Assembly: GCF_900156885.1 (NCBI RefSeq)
Contig: NZ_FTOY01000008.1
Coordinates: 1-64,000, forward strand
Reading direction: 5' to 3'
Length of the DNA stretch: 64,000 bases
Source: Limosilactobacillus caccae
Lineage (GTDB): Bacteria > Bacillota > Bacilli > Lactobacillales > Lactobacillaceae
Each line of letters opens with the position of its first letter. The stretch's first letter is position 1. Shown here one piece after another: positions 17,122-25,740 of the stretch. A program made the translations under genes and the position numbers. A model generated the notes under the pieces. That model saw nothing but the letters and a program-made list of their open reading frames with translations, did not search any database and was not told the origin of the DNA.

Positions 17122-17970
17122 TTAAATCACTGCTAATGGTTCCTTTTTAGTTGGTGTTGGGAATTCCTTTTGCAATGCTAAAATTTCATCATCGCTTAGG
17201 TCAATTTCACCAGCGTTGAAATTAGCCATTGCGTGCTCTGGATTACCACTCTTTGGAATCGCTAGGACGTTCTCAATTCGCAGGACCCAGGCTAACATGA
17301 TCTGTTGGACACCTACTTGGTGATTTGCGGCGATTTCCTTGATGACCGGGTTGGTATAAAGGGTGCCAGAAAGAGTATCTGCTTCAGCCAGTGGTGAATA
17401 TGCAATCAGCGGTAGTTGGTGCTGTTTCATTAGTGGGAGCAGGTCATATTCAATTCCGCGGCGGTCAAGGTTGTAGAGATCTTCATTAGCAACACAGTTA
17501 GTACCATCTTGGAGCTTCCACAGTTCTTCCATATCAGCAACATCGAAGTTTGATACTCCCCAAGCCTTAATCTTGCCCGCCTTTTTAACCCGTTCAAGTT
17601 CATTAACGGTTTCTGCCAGCGGAATACTTCCCCGCCAGTGAAGCAGGTAAAGGTCAAAGTAATCAGTGCCTACAGCTTTAAGACTTTGATCGAGACTGTG
17701 TTCCAATTTAGCTTTTCCAGCATTAGAAGGAAGGACCTTATCAATCAGGAAAAGGTCATGCCGGTCAAACGGCTTGATTGCTTCGCCAACGAGCCGTTCT
17801 GACCGGCCGTTGCCATACATTTCAGCAGTGTCGATCGCCCGTGCACCAGCGTTGATTTCGTCTTGAATCGCTTTGATTTCTGCCGAACGCTTCACTGCGA
17901 CATCCCCCATGTTCCAGGTGCCGATCCCGATTGCTGGCATTGTAATGTTATTAATTGTTACTTTTTTCAT
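17122..17970 (-). CDS. Aldo/keto reductase
   Basis: A 282-residue NADPH-dependent oxidoreductase with a TIM-barrel fold. Landmarks are AIDTAEMYGNGRSE (catalytic Asp and Tyr), LIDKVLP (Lys), FDLYLLHWRG (His) and the cofactor region IPKSGNPEH. It is probably a carbonyl reductase of broad specificity; the substrate cannot be deduced. The start at 17970 is chosen because the AAAGGAG ribosome binding site lies within the first codons of the longer open frame. Transcribed alone on the minus strand. Confidence 0.9.
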   Translation of the reverse strand: MKKVTINNITMPAIGIGTWNMGDVAVKRSAEIKAIQDEINAGARAIDTAEMYGNGRSERLVGEAIKPFDRHDLFLIDKVLPSNAGKAKLEHSLDQSLKAVGTDYFDLYLLHWRGSIPLAETVNELERVKKAGKIKAWGVSNFDVADMEELWKLQDGTNCVANEDLYNLDRRGIEYDLLPLMKQHQLPLIAYSPLAEADTLSGTLYTNPVIKEIAANHQVGVQQIMLAWVLRIENVLAIPKSGNPEHAMANFNAGEIDLSDDEILALQKEFPTPTKKEPLAVI

Positions 17971-18045
17971 TCCGATGGCTCCTTTCAATGCGTCTGCGCT
18001 TCTCTTTTATTATATCGTTTTTAATGAAAATTTTTAGCAAAAAAA

Positions 18046-18072
18046 TTAGCACTCCCCTTGCACGAGTGCTAA
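18046..18072. promoter_or_regulatory. CIRCE element (HrcA operator)
   Basis: TTAGCACTC (18046-18054), nine bases, then GAGTGCTAA (18064-18072) is an exact match to CIRCE. A promoter TTGCAC (18058-18063), 16 bp, TACAAT (18080-18085) overlaps it, so HrcA binding would block transcription of hsp20. Confidence 0.95.
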
Positions 18073-18122
18073 AAATGATTACAATAGAAGGTGAATCAAG
18101 GAAATGAAAGGAAGCATTATTT

Positions 18123-18551
18123 ATGGCTAACGAATTACAAAACCGTAACTTATTTGATAATTTGATGAACATGCGTAATTGGATGAATGATGACTTCTTC
18201 TCTGATTTGACTCCAGCAGCCGACCACATGAAGACAGACGTTGCTGAAAATGATAAGAACTACAGCGTTAAGATTGACATGCCGGGCTTTGATAAGAAGG
18301 ATATTCATATTAGCTATGCCAATAATATCTTGACAGTTACCGGAAAGCGGGACACTGTTGATGACGAAGCTGATAGGGATGGCAATATTCTTCACAGCGA
18401 GCGGCGCTATGGTCAAATGAGCCGGCAATACCGCTTGCCTGATGTTGAGCGGAAGAACATTAAGGCCCACTATGATAACGGGGTCTTAGCAATTACGCTA
18501 CCAAAGCGGGTAGAGAGCGTTGAAGACGACGGTCATATTGAAATTGACTAA
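18123..18551 (+). CDS. Small heat shock protein Hsp20
   Basis: A 142-residue alpha-crystallin-type chaperone that holds unfolding proteins. The central domain runs from about 38 to 130 (KNYSVKIDMPGFDKKDI to NGVLAITLPKR). The short N-terminal arm has the Firmicutes start MANELQNRNLFDNLM. It has its own promoter overlapped by a perfect CIRCE element and ends in a terminator, so it is a single-gene HrcA regulon member. Ribosome binding site GAAAGGAAG. Confidence 0.95.
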   Translation: MANELQNRNLFDNLMNMRNWMNDDFFSDLTPAADHMKTDVAENDKNYSVKIDMPGFDKKDIHISYANNILTVTGKRDTVDDEADRDGNILHSERRYGQMSRQYRLPDVERKNIKAHYDNGVLAITLPKRVESVEDDGHIEID

Positions 18552-18569
18552 TTTAGCAGAAACAAGGAT

Positions 18570-18603
18570 TGAAGAGCCGTGAAAGTTCACGGTTCTTTTT
18601 TAT
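18570..18603 (+). terminator. Terminator of hsp20
   Basis: Hairpin GAAGAGCCGTGAA/TTCACGGTTCTTT with a T-rich tail. Confidence 0.85.
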
Positions 18604-18613
18604 CGTTTTCACA

Positions 18614-18625
18614 GAACAAACGTTT
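18614..18625. promoter_or_regulatory. LexA (DinR) box and promoter of umuC-yolD
   Basis: GAACAAACGTTT fits the Gram-positive LexA consensus GAACRNRYGTTY at every position. It overlaps the -35 (TTGATT, 18624-18629) of a promoter with -10 TATAAT at 18647-18652 (17-bp spacer). Confidence 0.85.
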
Positions 18626-18684
18626 GATTAACCTGTTAGATTAAAGTATAATGATGCTACTAATTAATCGGAAGGGGCGTCACC

Positions 18685-20199
18685 ATGTCAGCAGAAAAAA
18701 CTTATTTAGCGATTGATCTAAAGTCATTTTACGCTTCGGTTGAGTGCGCAGCACGAAATTTGGACCCGCTAAATGCTAACTTGGTAGTAGCAGACCAGAC
18801 GCGGACGAATAAGACAATTTGCCTGGCGGTTTCACCCGCGCTAAAGCAGTTTGGCGTTCCTGGGCGGCCACGGTTGTATGAAGTGGAGCAACGAGTGGCC
18901 CAACTTAACCGTGCACGAGCTAAAAAGGCATCCTACCACCACCTTGCTAAACATGGCTCAATTTTTCGTGGCAAATTGTTGAAATCGCCCAACCTGCCAA
19001 TTGAGTATCGGGTAGCCAAGCCACGGATGAATTTTTACCTACAAAAGAGCGCAGAGATATATGAGATCTACCTGCGTTACCTTCCGCCGTCGAAAATTCA
19101 CGTTTATTCAATTGACGAGGTAATGATGGATGTCACCGATTATTTACGTGAATACCAGGTGACAGCGCGGGCACTGGCAAAGGAGATAATTCAAACAATC
19201 AGTGCGGAGACACGGATCACTGCCACGGCGGGAATTGGGACGAACTTATACCTAGCCAAAGTTGCGATGGATATCGTGGCCAAGCGAATTCCGGGAGACG
19301 AGGATGGTGTCCGGATTGCAGCGATGGACGAAATGACCTACCGCAAGTATCTCTGGGCCCACCAACCATTAACAGATTTTTGGCGGGTCGGCCGGGGATA
19401 CGCAAAACGACTTGAAAAGTTAGGGTTGTCGACGATGGGCGACATTGCCCGTTGTTCGATGGGAACATTGTCTGACAAGCTGAATGAAGAAGTATTATAC
19501 CGCGAGTTTGGTAAAAATGCAGAGATCCTGATTGACCATGCCTGGGGGTACGAGTCAGCGACGATTGAAGATATTAAAAACTATCGCTCCGCGGAGCACG
19601 GAATTTATTCGGGCCAGGTGTTGATGAAGCCGTATACGTATTCTCAAGCACGGCTAGTTGTGAAAGAGATGGTCAACTCCTTGGCCTTGCAGTTAACTAA
19701 GCGGCAAGTGGTGACGGACCAAGTCGGGCTGACGATTGCTTATGATATTTCTAACGTCACGAAGGGGTATGGCGGCGCAACAACGACGGATTTTTATGGT
19801 CGCCGAGTGCCAAAGCCACTGCATAAAACGCTGCGCTTTGACCTCCCCACGGCTTCCTTTACAGAATTAAGTCACTACTTTCTACAGCTATATGATGGGC
19901 AAGTGAATCGTCGGTTGACTATCCGTAAGATTACGGTTATTGCTAACCACCTTGTTTCTGCTGAGGAGGCCCAGCAGGTTGCTCATAGTGAGCAGCTTGA
20001 CTTGTTTTCCGACCCAACGCGCCATGAGCGTCAGCTGTCAGTAAAGAAAGCGATCCAGGAAAAAGACCAACGAATTCAGCAGTTGATTCTCAATCTGCAA
20101 AAGAATTTTGGGAAGAACGTAATCATTCGCGCGGCTGATCTTAAGCAGGGGGCCACGTTAAAGGAACGGAACAACCAGATTGGGGGGCACCAGGCCTAA
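18685..20199 (+). CDS. umuC: Y-family DNA polymerase, UmuC-like
   Basis: Translesion DNA polymerase of 504 residues, UmuC-like (Gram-positive YqjW/UvrX type) rather than DinB. Catalytic acidic residues are Asp11 (LAIDLKSFYASVE) and Asp144/Glu145 (YSIDEVMMDV). A helix-hairpin-helix region follows (LGLSTMGDIA), and a beta-clamp-binding motif QLDLF sits at about 437-441. Start 18685 has GAAGGGG. It overlaps yolD by one base. The LexA box upstream places it in the SOS response. Confidence 0.92.
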   Translation: MSAEKTYLAIDLKSFYASVECAARNLDPLNANLVVADQTRTNKTICLAVSPALKQFGVPGRPRLYEVEQRVAQLNRARAKKASYHHLAKHGSIFRGKLLKSPNLPIEYRVAKPRMNFYLQKSAEIYEIYLRYLPPSKIHVYSIDEVMMDVTDYLREYQVTARALAKEIIQTISAETRITATAGIGTNLYLAKVAMDIVAKRIPGDEDGVRIAAMDEMTYRKYLWAHQPLTDFWRVGRGYAKRLEKLGLSTMGDIARCSMGTLSDKLNEEVLYREFGKNAEILIDHAWGYESATIEDIKNYRSAEHGIYSGQVLMKPYTYSQARLVVKEMVNSLALQLTKRQVVTDQVGLTIAYDISNVTKGYGGATTTDFYGRRVPKPLHKTLRFDLPTASFTELSHYFLQLYDGQVNRRLTIRKITVIANHLVSAEEAQQVAHSEQLDLFSDPTRHERQLSVKKAIQEKDQRIQQLILNLQKNFGKNVIIRAADLKQGATLKERNNQIGGHQA

Positions 20200-20630
20200 T
20201 GAAGGATAAGGAACGAATCGAACAGGCGTTATTTAGTGACACTTCGCGTTATGATGACATAATGGCTGCCCCACGGCATGTTTCGCGGGCGCACTTACCA
20301 ATGCCGCGGGAAGACCGGGCGGCCCAATTTGCCCCATTTGCAGCATTAACCGGTTATCATAAGCTACTGGCAGAAACAGCGAGCCGCTACCAACGGAAGC
20401 ATTATTTGAACCAGGCAGAGAAAAGGGTAATTGAAAAGCAGGTTGCTGAGATGCAAGACCACCTCCCACTTGAAGTTAAACTAGAGTATTTTGATGGGCA
20501 AAGTGGCTATTACCAGGAATATTCTGGTGAACTACGGCACGTTGACCGTGACCGCCATAAACTAGTCTTTACTGATGGGCTGGCAGTTGCGGTTGCTAAC
20601 CTAAGAAAAATAAGGGTTCAAGAATCGTAA
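20199..20630 (+). CDS. YolD-like protein
   Basis: A 143-residue protein of the YolD family, whose members are usually encoded beside UmuC-like polymerases in Firmicutes and are thought to be accessory factors, perhaps standing in for UmuD. Family features are REDRAAQFAPFAALTGYH near the N-terminus and a C-terminal beta-rich part (HKLVFTDGLAVAVANL). Its ATG shares a base with the umuC stop codon. No LexA-type autoprotease residues are visible. Confidence 0.85.
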   Translation: MKDKERIEQALFSDTSRYDDIMAAPRHVSRAHLPMPREDRAAQFAPFAALTGYHKLLAETASRYQRKHYLNQAEKRVIEKQVAEMQDHLPLEVKLEYFDGQSGYYQEYSGELRHVDRDRHKLVFTDGLAVAVANLRKIRVQES

Positions 20631-20653
20631 AAATTCTTGAACCCTTATTTTTT
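20606..20653. terminator. Bidirectional terminator between yolD and the HdeD-like gene
   Basis: A stem of about 20 bp (arms beginning AAAAATAAGGGTTCAAG) with a 6-base loop and A/T runs on both sides, placed between convergent genes. Confidence 0.92.
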
Positions 20654-21176
20654 AGAATGCTTGGATAACTTTCATTACCCCAAAGATAATTAAGAATGCT
20701 GAGATCAACCAAACAACAGTCATTGCTGAAAGCAGTGGACTGAAGAGAAGGACTACCCCCAGGATCAAACTGATGATTGATAAAATCAAGATGAACCAGT
20801 AGTAGCCACGGTGGAAGGCCTTGAAGAACTTAGCACTCATCAATTCAATGATTGAGTCAATGATGAACCAGATGGCGAATAGGATTGCGATAAAGATAAC
20901 GCCCAAGTCTGGTTGAAAAATGAAGATAACCCCAAGAATAATATCTAAAATTGCTGAAAAAATAAGCCAACCAGATTTTTCATTGAGCAGTTGGTTAATC
21001 CGTTGCCGGAACCATAACTCGTAAATCCCCCGAAAGATAAATGAAATCCCGGTGACAATTGCTAAGAAATGCAAGGTCTTGTCGGGATGCTTGATTGAAG
21101 CAAAGCCGGCAATCAAGAAAAGAAGGCCAACAATCAGACTAAACCAATCGAAACGCTTCTTTGTTCCTTCAAACAT
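20652..21176 (-). CDS. HdeD-like DUF308 membrane protein
   Basis: A 174-residue membrane protein with six hydrophobic segments in the repeated pattern of the HdeD/DUF308 family (LIVGLLFLIAGFASIKHP, LDIILGVIFIFQP, LILGVVLLFSPLLSA). In enterobacteria HdeD is linked to acid resistance; the role in lactobacilli is not established. Strong ribosome binding site AAGGAGG. Single gene. Confidence 0.85.
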   Translation of the reverse strand: MFEGTKKRFDWFSLIVGLLFLIAGFASIKHPDKTLHFLAIVTGISFIFRGIYELWFRQRINQLLNEKSGWLIFSAILDIILGVIFIFQPDLGVIFIAILFAIWFIIDSIIELMSAKFFKAFHRGYYWFILILSIISLILGVVLLFSPLLSAMTVVWLISAFLIIFGVMKVIQAF

Positions 21177-21321
21177 ATATAAATTCCTCCTTAATCAGTG
21201 CTCCTTATTTTAAAGGTACTAGCTAATAATAACACAATCAGCGCTAAAAAAAGCAAAGGTGGGGAAATAAGCTAATTGCTGAGCTTGATTCCTCACCCTT
21301 GCTAAATTATTACCCGGGAAA

Positions 21322-21489
21322 TTAAATGTGTTCTTTGATTCCGTTTGGAAAATCTTTGTCAATTTCCTTTAGAATCGGTAATAGTGAATTGACGTATTCG
21401 TGATAAGCGGCAATTGGTTTTAAATCCTTTGCCCGCGCCTGTAGTAATGTTAAGGCAATATCATGTGCCCGCTGTTCATTTGAAATCAT
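21322..21489 (-). CDS. Small protein of 55 residues, unknown
   Basis: An intact short frame starting MISNEQRAHDIALTLLQARA and ending FPNGIKEHI, with AGGTGG seven bases before the ATG. It begins 12 bp after the VanZ-like stop, so it is probably co-transcribed. It is predicted mostly helical, soluble and slightly acidic. I do not recognise it. Confidence 0.65.
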   Translation of the reverse strand: MISNEQRAHDIALTLLQARAKDLKPIAAYHEYVNSLLPILKEIDKDFPNGIKEHI

Positions 21490-21500
21490 CTTTTACCACC

Positions 21501-22067
21501 TCAATTACATAGTTTATCAGATTTCTCCTTTTTGAGCATGAATTGTTTAATCACCTGGTGGAGAATTGTCTGATCAAGGATAATCATCAAGGCAAAGCCA
21601 ATCATTGTTCCCAGCGTGTTGCTGATTAAATCATCGACATCTGCGACTCGGCCGATGTGGAAAATGATGTCGCAGACAAACTGGTTAACTTCGATAAATA
21701 GGCTGAAGCAAAAACCAATCAGGCTAGCTTTAGCAAATGAAATTTCGTGGTTTGCTAAGTATAGATAAATGCCAAGCGGGAAGGTCATGATGATATTGAG
21801 GAAGAATTCTTGGCTGAATCCCTGGAGGGGGATTAGGTTATAGGGGGCACCGTGAAAATAGAAAAGCAACTTATCCGCCGAGGAAAAGTTGAACATTGTT
21901 GGGGTTAAGCATAGCCAGTTGATGGCGATGATATAGCAAAAGAAGGTCGCAATGGTAACCCGTTGGGCCGGTGCAGAAAAGCGGGACCATAGGCGGTTGT
22001 GGGTGATGAGGAGGGTATTAGCAAAAAAATAGACAAAAAATGGTATCCAGTGAGTTAAAAGTCGCAA
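21501..22067 (-). CDS. VanZ-like family membrane protein
   Basis: A 188-residue protein with about five membrane helices and the VanZ-like core NLIPLQGFSQEFFLNIIMTFPLGIYL, followed by FIEVNQFVCDIIFHIGRVADVDDLISNTLG. VanZ of enterococci gives low-level teicoplanin resistance; the function of chromosomal relatives is unknown. The start is a TTG at 22067 preceded by AAGGAG. It leads a two-gene unit with the 55-residue protein. Confidence 0.85.
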   Translation of the reverse strand: MRLLTHWIPFFVYFFANTLLITHNRLWSRFSAPAQRVTIATFFCYIIAINWLCLTPTMFNFSSADKLLFYFHGAPYNLIPLQGFSQEFFLNIIMTFPLGIYLYLANHEISFAKASLIGFCFSLFIEVNQFVCDIIFHIGRVADVDDLISNTLGTMIGFALMIILDQTILHQVIKQFMLKKEKSDKLCN

Positions 22068-22127
22068 AAGTTAGCACTCCTTATTTGCAAAAAGGTATAC
22101 AATATAATTTCGATGCAATTATATATC

Positions 22128-22189
22128 ATAGTTGAATTATTAATTAATGACTAGGGCTAATCTCCGACATTAAGAAAATGTTCAACTAT
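22128..22189 (+). promoter_or_regulatory. Leader hairpin of the amino acid permease
   Basis: Arms ATAGTTGAA (22128-22136) and TTCAACTAT (22181-22189) bracket 44 bases just before the ribosome binding site. A TATAAT-like -10 lies near 22102. It could be an operator or a translational control hairpin. Confidence 0.35.
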
Positions 22190-22209
22190 TTTAACAGGAG
22201 AAAGAGATT

Positions 22210-23544
22210 ATGGCAGAAAAACAAAGAAGACTGAAGAGTCGTCACATTCAGTTGTTAGCACTTGGTGGAACGATTGGGACCGGTCTATTCTTGGGGGCAG
22301 GGAAAGCAATCCACGTAGCTGGCCCGGCCATTTTGTTTGCGTATCTGATTACCGGAATTGTTTGCTTTGGGATCATGCGAGCGTTAGGCGAACTGCTACT
22401 GTCGGACTTGCATTACCAGTCGTTTATGGACGCAATTCAAGACTACCTCGGCAAGCGGGTTAGCTTCGTGGTAGGCTGGGCTTATTGGGCCTGCTGGTTA
22501 GCATTAGCGATGGCTGAAGTTACCGCGATCGGTCTTTATTTTCAGCTATGGCTACCACACGTTCCGCAGTGGGTGCCAGGTTTATTAACCCTGGTGGTAT
22601 TACTATGTTTAAATTTGATGACTGTTAGTACTTTTGGTGAGCTGGAATTTTGGTTTGCGTTAATTAAGGTATTAGCAATAATCATTTTAATCGCTGTTGG
22701 GATTATCATGGTGGTTGTTCGCTTCCATTCAGCTAGCGGTTACCTAGCGACGCCAACGAACCTAGTAAGATACGGTGGCTTTTTTGCTACGGGCGTTAAA
22801 GGGTTTATGCTATCGTTTCAGATGGTGGTCTTTGCCTTTGTCGGGATTGAAATGGTCGGCGTCACAGCAGCAGAAGCGGAAAAGCCGAAGCTAGTTATCC
22901 CCAAAGCAATTAACGGCATTCCCTTACTGATAATGCTTTTTTACCTAGGGGCATTGGCGGTAATCATGTGCATTTACCCCTGGACGAAGTTATCGCCGAA
23001 CAACAGTCCATTTGTCCTTGTCTTTCGGGATATCGGTTTACCAGGAGCGGCTAGTATTGTAAACTTTATCGTGATTACAGCTGCGGCTTCAGCTTGCAAT
23101 AGCTCTCTCTATACGACCGGGCGGATGTTGGCAGAATTAACAGCCAATGCCCACCGGCCGGCAATCCGGCAAATCAGTAAGCTATCAAAACACGCCGTAC
23201 CAGCAACGGCAGTTATCATTTCCGCCTTAATTATTGGGATTGCAGCAGTCTTAAACTTAGTAATGCCAGCGGGGGTGTTCACCTTTGTTTCAAGCATTGC
23301 GACGACGAGCTTCTTATTTATCTGGGCGGCAATTATCTTTGCTCACTTGCGTTATCTTAAGGGGCGGCCAGGTGAGCGACCATTTAAAATGCCAGGAGCG
23401 CCAGTTAGCGATTACCTGATTTTGTTATTCTTGGCAGTTATCTTTGGTGTCCTCTGTATGGAAACCCAAACCTTGACCGCGCTACTGCTGACCCTATGCT
23501 GGTTCGCGGTTCTTGCCATTGTATCCATAACCCAGCGTAGCTAA
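22210..23544 (+). CDS. AAT-type amino acid permease
   Basis: A 444-residue transporter of the APC superfamily with about 12 membrane helices. The N-terminus has the AAT signature KSRHIQLLALGGTIGTGLF, followed by a conserved block near VVFAFVGIEMVGVTAAEAEKP. Such permeases take up proline, aromatic amino acids, lysine or D-Ser/D-Ala/Gly with protons; the substrate is not decidable here. Ribosome binding site CAGGAGA. Single gene between its own leader and a strong terminator. Confidence 0.88.
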   Translation: MAEKQRRLKSRHIQLLALGGTIGTGLFLGAGKAIHVAGPAILFAYLITGIVCFGIMRALGELLLSDLHYQSFMDAIQDYLGKRVSFVVGWAYWACWLALAMAEVTAIGLYFQLWLPHVPQWVPGLLTLVVLLCLNLMTVSTFGELEFWFALIKVLAIIILIAVGIIMVVVRFHSASGYLATPTNLVRYGGFFATGVKGFMLSFQMVVFAFVGIEMVGVTAAEAEKPKLVIPKAINGIPLLIMLFYLGALAVIMCIYPWTKLSPNNSPFVLVFRDIGLPGAASIVNFIVITAAASACNSSLYTTGRMLAELTANAHRPAIRQISKLSKHAVPATAVIISALIIGIAAVLNLVMPAGVFTFVSSIATTSFLFIWAAIIFAHLRYLKGRPGERPFKMPGAPVSDYLILLFLAVIFGVLCMETQTLTALLLTLCWFAVLAIVSITQRS

Positions 23545-23562
23545 AAACTGCTAATTTAGATC

Positions 23563-23604
23563 AAAGAAGCGACCATGGAGAAATTTCCACGGCCGCTTCT
23601 TTAT
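23563..23604. terminator. Terminator between permease and perR
   Basis: Hairpin AAAGAAGCG...CGCTTCTTT with a near-perfect stem, between convergent genes. Confidence 0.85.
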
Positions 23605-23607
23605 TGG

Positions 23608-24063
23608 TTAACGATTTAAATGTAATTTGCGCTGACAATCCGGACAGAGCCCATGGACTTCGATGTTGTTACCAGTCACGAGGTAGCCTGTCTTTTCACG
23701 GGTCATGACTTCCATCTCTTTGGTGATTTCAGTGAAATGGTCATCAAAGACATCGGAAATCTTGCCGCAGTTGTCGCAGACGACATGGTAATGAGGGTGG
23801 CCAAAGTAGTCAAAGTGGGTACTCCCGTCACCATTCTTAAGTTCAATTACCAGGTTGTAATCGACTAAGAGCTTTAGGGTATTGTAAACAGTTGCCATAC
23901 TGATATTATCAACGCTGTCTTTTAAATCTTCATAAATCATTTCGACACTAGGGTGCGTGTGGTGGTTGATCAGGTAGTTAAGGATGACCTTCCGCTGGGG
24001 AGTTAGCCGGACCTTGTTCTTCCGTAGCTGTTCAAGCGCACGATCAAATTCTGCCTCTGCCAT
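23608..24063 (-). CDS. perR: Peroxide-responsive repressor PerR
   Basis: A 151-residue Fur-family regulator. The winged helix covers about 15-80 (RLTPQRKVILNYL, MATVYNTLKLL). The zinc site is Cys96/Cys99 and Cys140/Cys143. The regulatory metal ligands fall exactly at the B. subtilis PerR positions: His37, Asp85, His91, His93 and Asp104. Asp104 is the residue that separates peroxide-sensing PerR from Fur, which has Glu. It probably represses oxidative stress genes. A half-site-like TTATAAT at 24091 may mediate autoregulation. Divergent from an MFS exporter. Confidence 0.92.
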   Translation of the reverse strand: MAEAEFDRALEQLRKNKVRLTPQRKVILNYLINHHTHPSVEMIYEDLKDSVDNISMATVYNTLKLLVDYNLVIELKNGDGSTHFDYFGHPHYHVVCDNCGKISDVFDDHFTEITKEMEVMTREKTGYLVTGNNIEVHGLCPDCQRKLHLNR

Positions 24064-24090
24064 AAGCCGTCTCCTTCCTTTTTAAAATTG

Positions 24091-24111
24091 TTATAATCTA
24101 ATAGTATTATA
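24091..24111. promoter_or_regulatory. Possible PerR site between perR and the MFS gene
   Basis: TTATAAT at 24091 and ATTATAT close by resemble halves of the Per box TTATAATNATTATAA, but the spacing is wrong. Weak candidate, which might also simply be a -10 element. Confidence 0.25.
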
Positions 24112-24188
24112 TCATTTACAACCGTGATTTCAAAACCTATAATGAGTAACGCATAGATAATAACAGTTCTAAAGAGGGAGAGACGAAT

Positions 24189-25628
24189 ATGGAACAAAAT
24201 ATTGACCAACACGGTAAAACTTATAGCCGTTTTTGGTTTATCTTCACGTTACTTGTGGGGACGTTTACGATGTCAATTAGTCAGTCGTCGCTGTCAACGG
24301 CGTACCCAACATTAATGAACGCGTTTGGCATTTCAGCATCAACTGTTCAGTGGTTAACGACTGGTTTTATGCTGGTGATGTGCGTCAGTATGCCGATTAG
24401 CCCGTGGATGCTAAACAATTTGAGCTTTAAGACGATGTTTGTCGGTGCGTTAGCACTTTTTGATATTGGGTCGTTAATGATAATTTTGACCCCGTCGTCA
24501 TGGGGGACGAGTGGCTTCTGGTTTATGATGATCGGTCGAGCAATGGAAGCATTTGCTGTGGGGGTTTTATTCCCGTCCTACCAGACCGTCTTGCTAGAGA
24601 TCACCCCTAAGTCCAACCGGGGGACGACGATGGGTATCGCCGGGCTGGTAATGGGCTCGGCGCTTGCTTGTGGGCCAATCGTTTCTGGAATTGTCCTTAA
24701 GTTCTTCGACTGGAAGAGCTTGTTTATCCTATTTATGATTATCATCACCCTGATAATTGTAATGGCTGCTAGTGGCTTAATTCGGGACGTTATGCAGCGC
24801 CATGAAAATAATCTGGACTGGCTTTCCGTTATCTTATTAGTGGGCTTGATCGGGATTATGTATGTCGTTGACCAGACGGGGAAAAAGAATCCCGACTGGT
24901 TGACCAATGGGGTTATCCTATTGGTTAGCGTCATCGCAGTTATTTGGTTCTGTGTCCGCCAGCTTCACCTAAAGCAGCCCCTGTTGGAATTGCGGGTAAT
25001 GAAGACCTTTAACTACGATTTAGCAATCCTTCTTACCTCAATTTCATACATTGCCTTGATTGTTACCACGATCATTTTCCCACTGTACTATCAGGGGGTC
25101 TTGAAGGTAAGCCCGTTTGTGTCGGGGATGTCACTAGTTCCCGGAGCCGTATTTTTAAGTATTTTAAACCCACTGTCAGGAAAATTAGCTGATAAAATCG
25201 GCTTTAAGCCAACGATGCTTGTTGGGATGGTAATGATTATTGTCGGCTGGACTGCTGGTACGTTAATGCTTAGTCACCTGAGCTTAGTAGCGATGATCCT
25301 ATGTGCAATGGTCATCGAAGGGGGGAATGCCTTCGTAATGATGCCGGCCGTTACCCTTGGTGCGAATGCATTGCCGGACGAATTGGTTCCACACGGGACG
25401 GCCGTTATTACGACTGTTCGGCAGGTCCTCGGCTCGGCGGGGGTAACAATCTCCACATTGATTTTGACGGTTGCCACAGCTAACGCTATCGCCGGTGGGG
25501 CAAGTCAACAGGCTGCTTCACTGCACGGCTACCAACTGGTGTTTGGCGGAATGATTATCGTTGAAATTATTGGCTTAATCTTAGCCCTAATGCTAAAAAA
25601 TACGAAAAAAGAAAGTGCAAAAGCATAA
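24189..25628 (+). CDS. MFS transporter, DHA2 drug exporter family
   Basis: A 479-residue protein with about 14 membrane segments, of the same family as the protein at 4470 but clearly different in sequence. Landmarks are STVQWLTTGFMLVMCVSMPIS, MIGRAMEAFAVGVLFPSY and the motif-C-like ALACGPIVSGIV. It is a proton-driven exporter of drugs or related compounds; the substrate is unknown. Ribosome binding site AGGGAGAG. It shares a short divergent promoter region with perR, which hints at but does not prove redox control. Confidence 0.88.
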   Translation: MEQNIDQHGKTYSRFWFIFTLLVGTFTMSISQSSLSTAYPTLMNAFGISASTVQWLTTGFMLVMCVSMPISPWMLNNLSFKTMFVGALALFDIGSLMIILTPSSWGTSGFWFMMIGRAMEAFAVGVLFPSYQTVLLEITPKSNRGTTMGIAGLVMGSALACGPIVSGIVLKFFDWKSLFILFMIIITLIIVMAASGLIRDVMQRHENNLDWLSVILLVGLIGIMYVVDQTGKKNPDWLTNGVILLVSVIAVIWFCVRQLHLKQPLLELRVMKTFNYDLAILLTSISYIALIVTTIIFPLYYQGVLKVSPFVSGMSLVPGAVFLSILNPLSGKLADKIGFKPTMLVGMVMIIVGWTAGTLMLSHLSLVAMILCAMVIEGGNAFVMMPAVTLGANALPDELVPHGTAVITTVRQVLGSAGVTISTLILTVATANAIAGGASQQAASLHGYQLVFGGMIIVEIIGLILALMLKNTKKESAKA

Positions 25629-25696
25629 AAAATACGTATATATTAAATAGGGGCCTGGTGGCAATCTAAAAGATATGTACGAATTGGCCCGGCGGT

Positions 25697-25724
25697 AGAT
25701 AGTTTGTTTACTGCCGGGCTTTTA
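25697..25724 (+). terminator. Terminator between the MFS gene and tag
   Basis: An 11-bp stem GCCCGGCGGTA/TACTGCCGGGC (one G-U pair) followed by TTTTATT. The tag ribosome binding site follows at once, so it may instead be an attenuator for tag. Confidence 0.8.
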
Positions 25725-25740
25725 TTAAGGAGTGAAGCTA

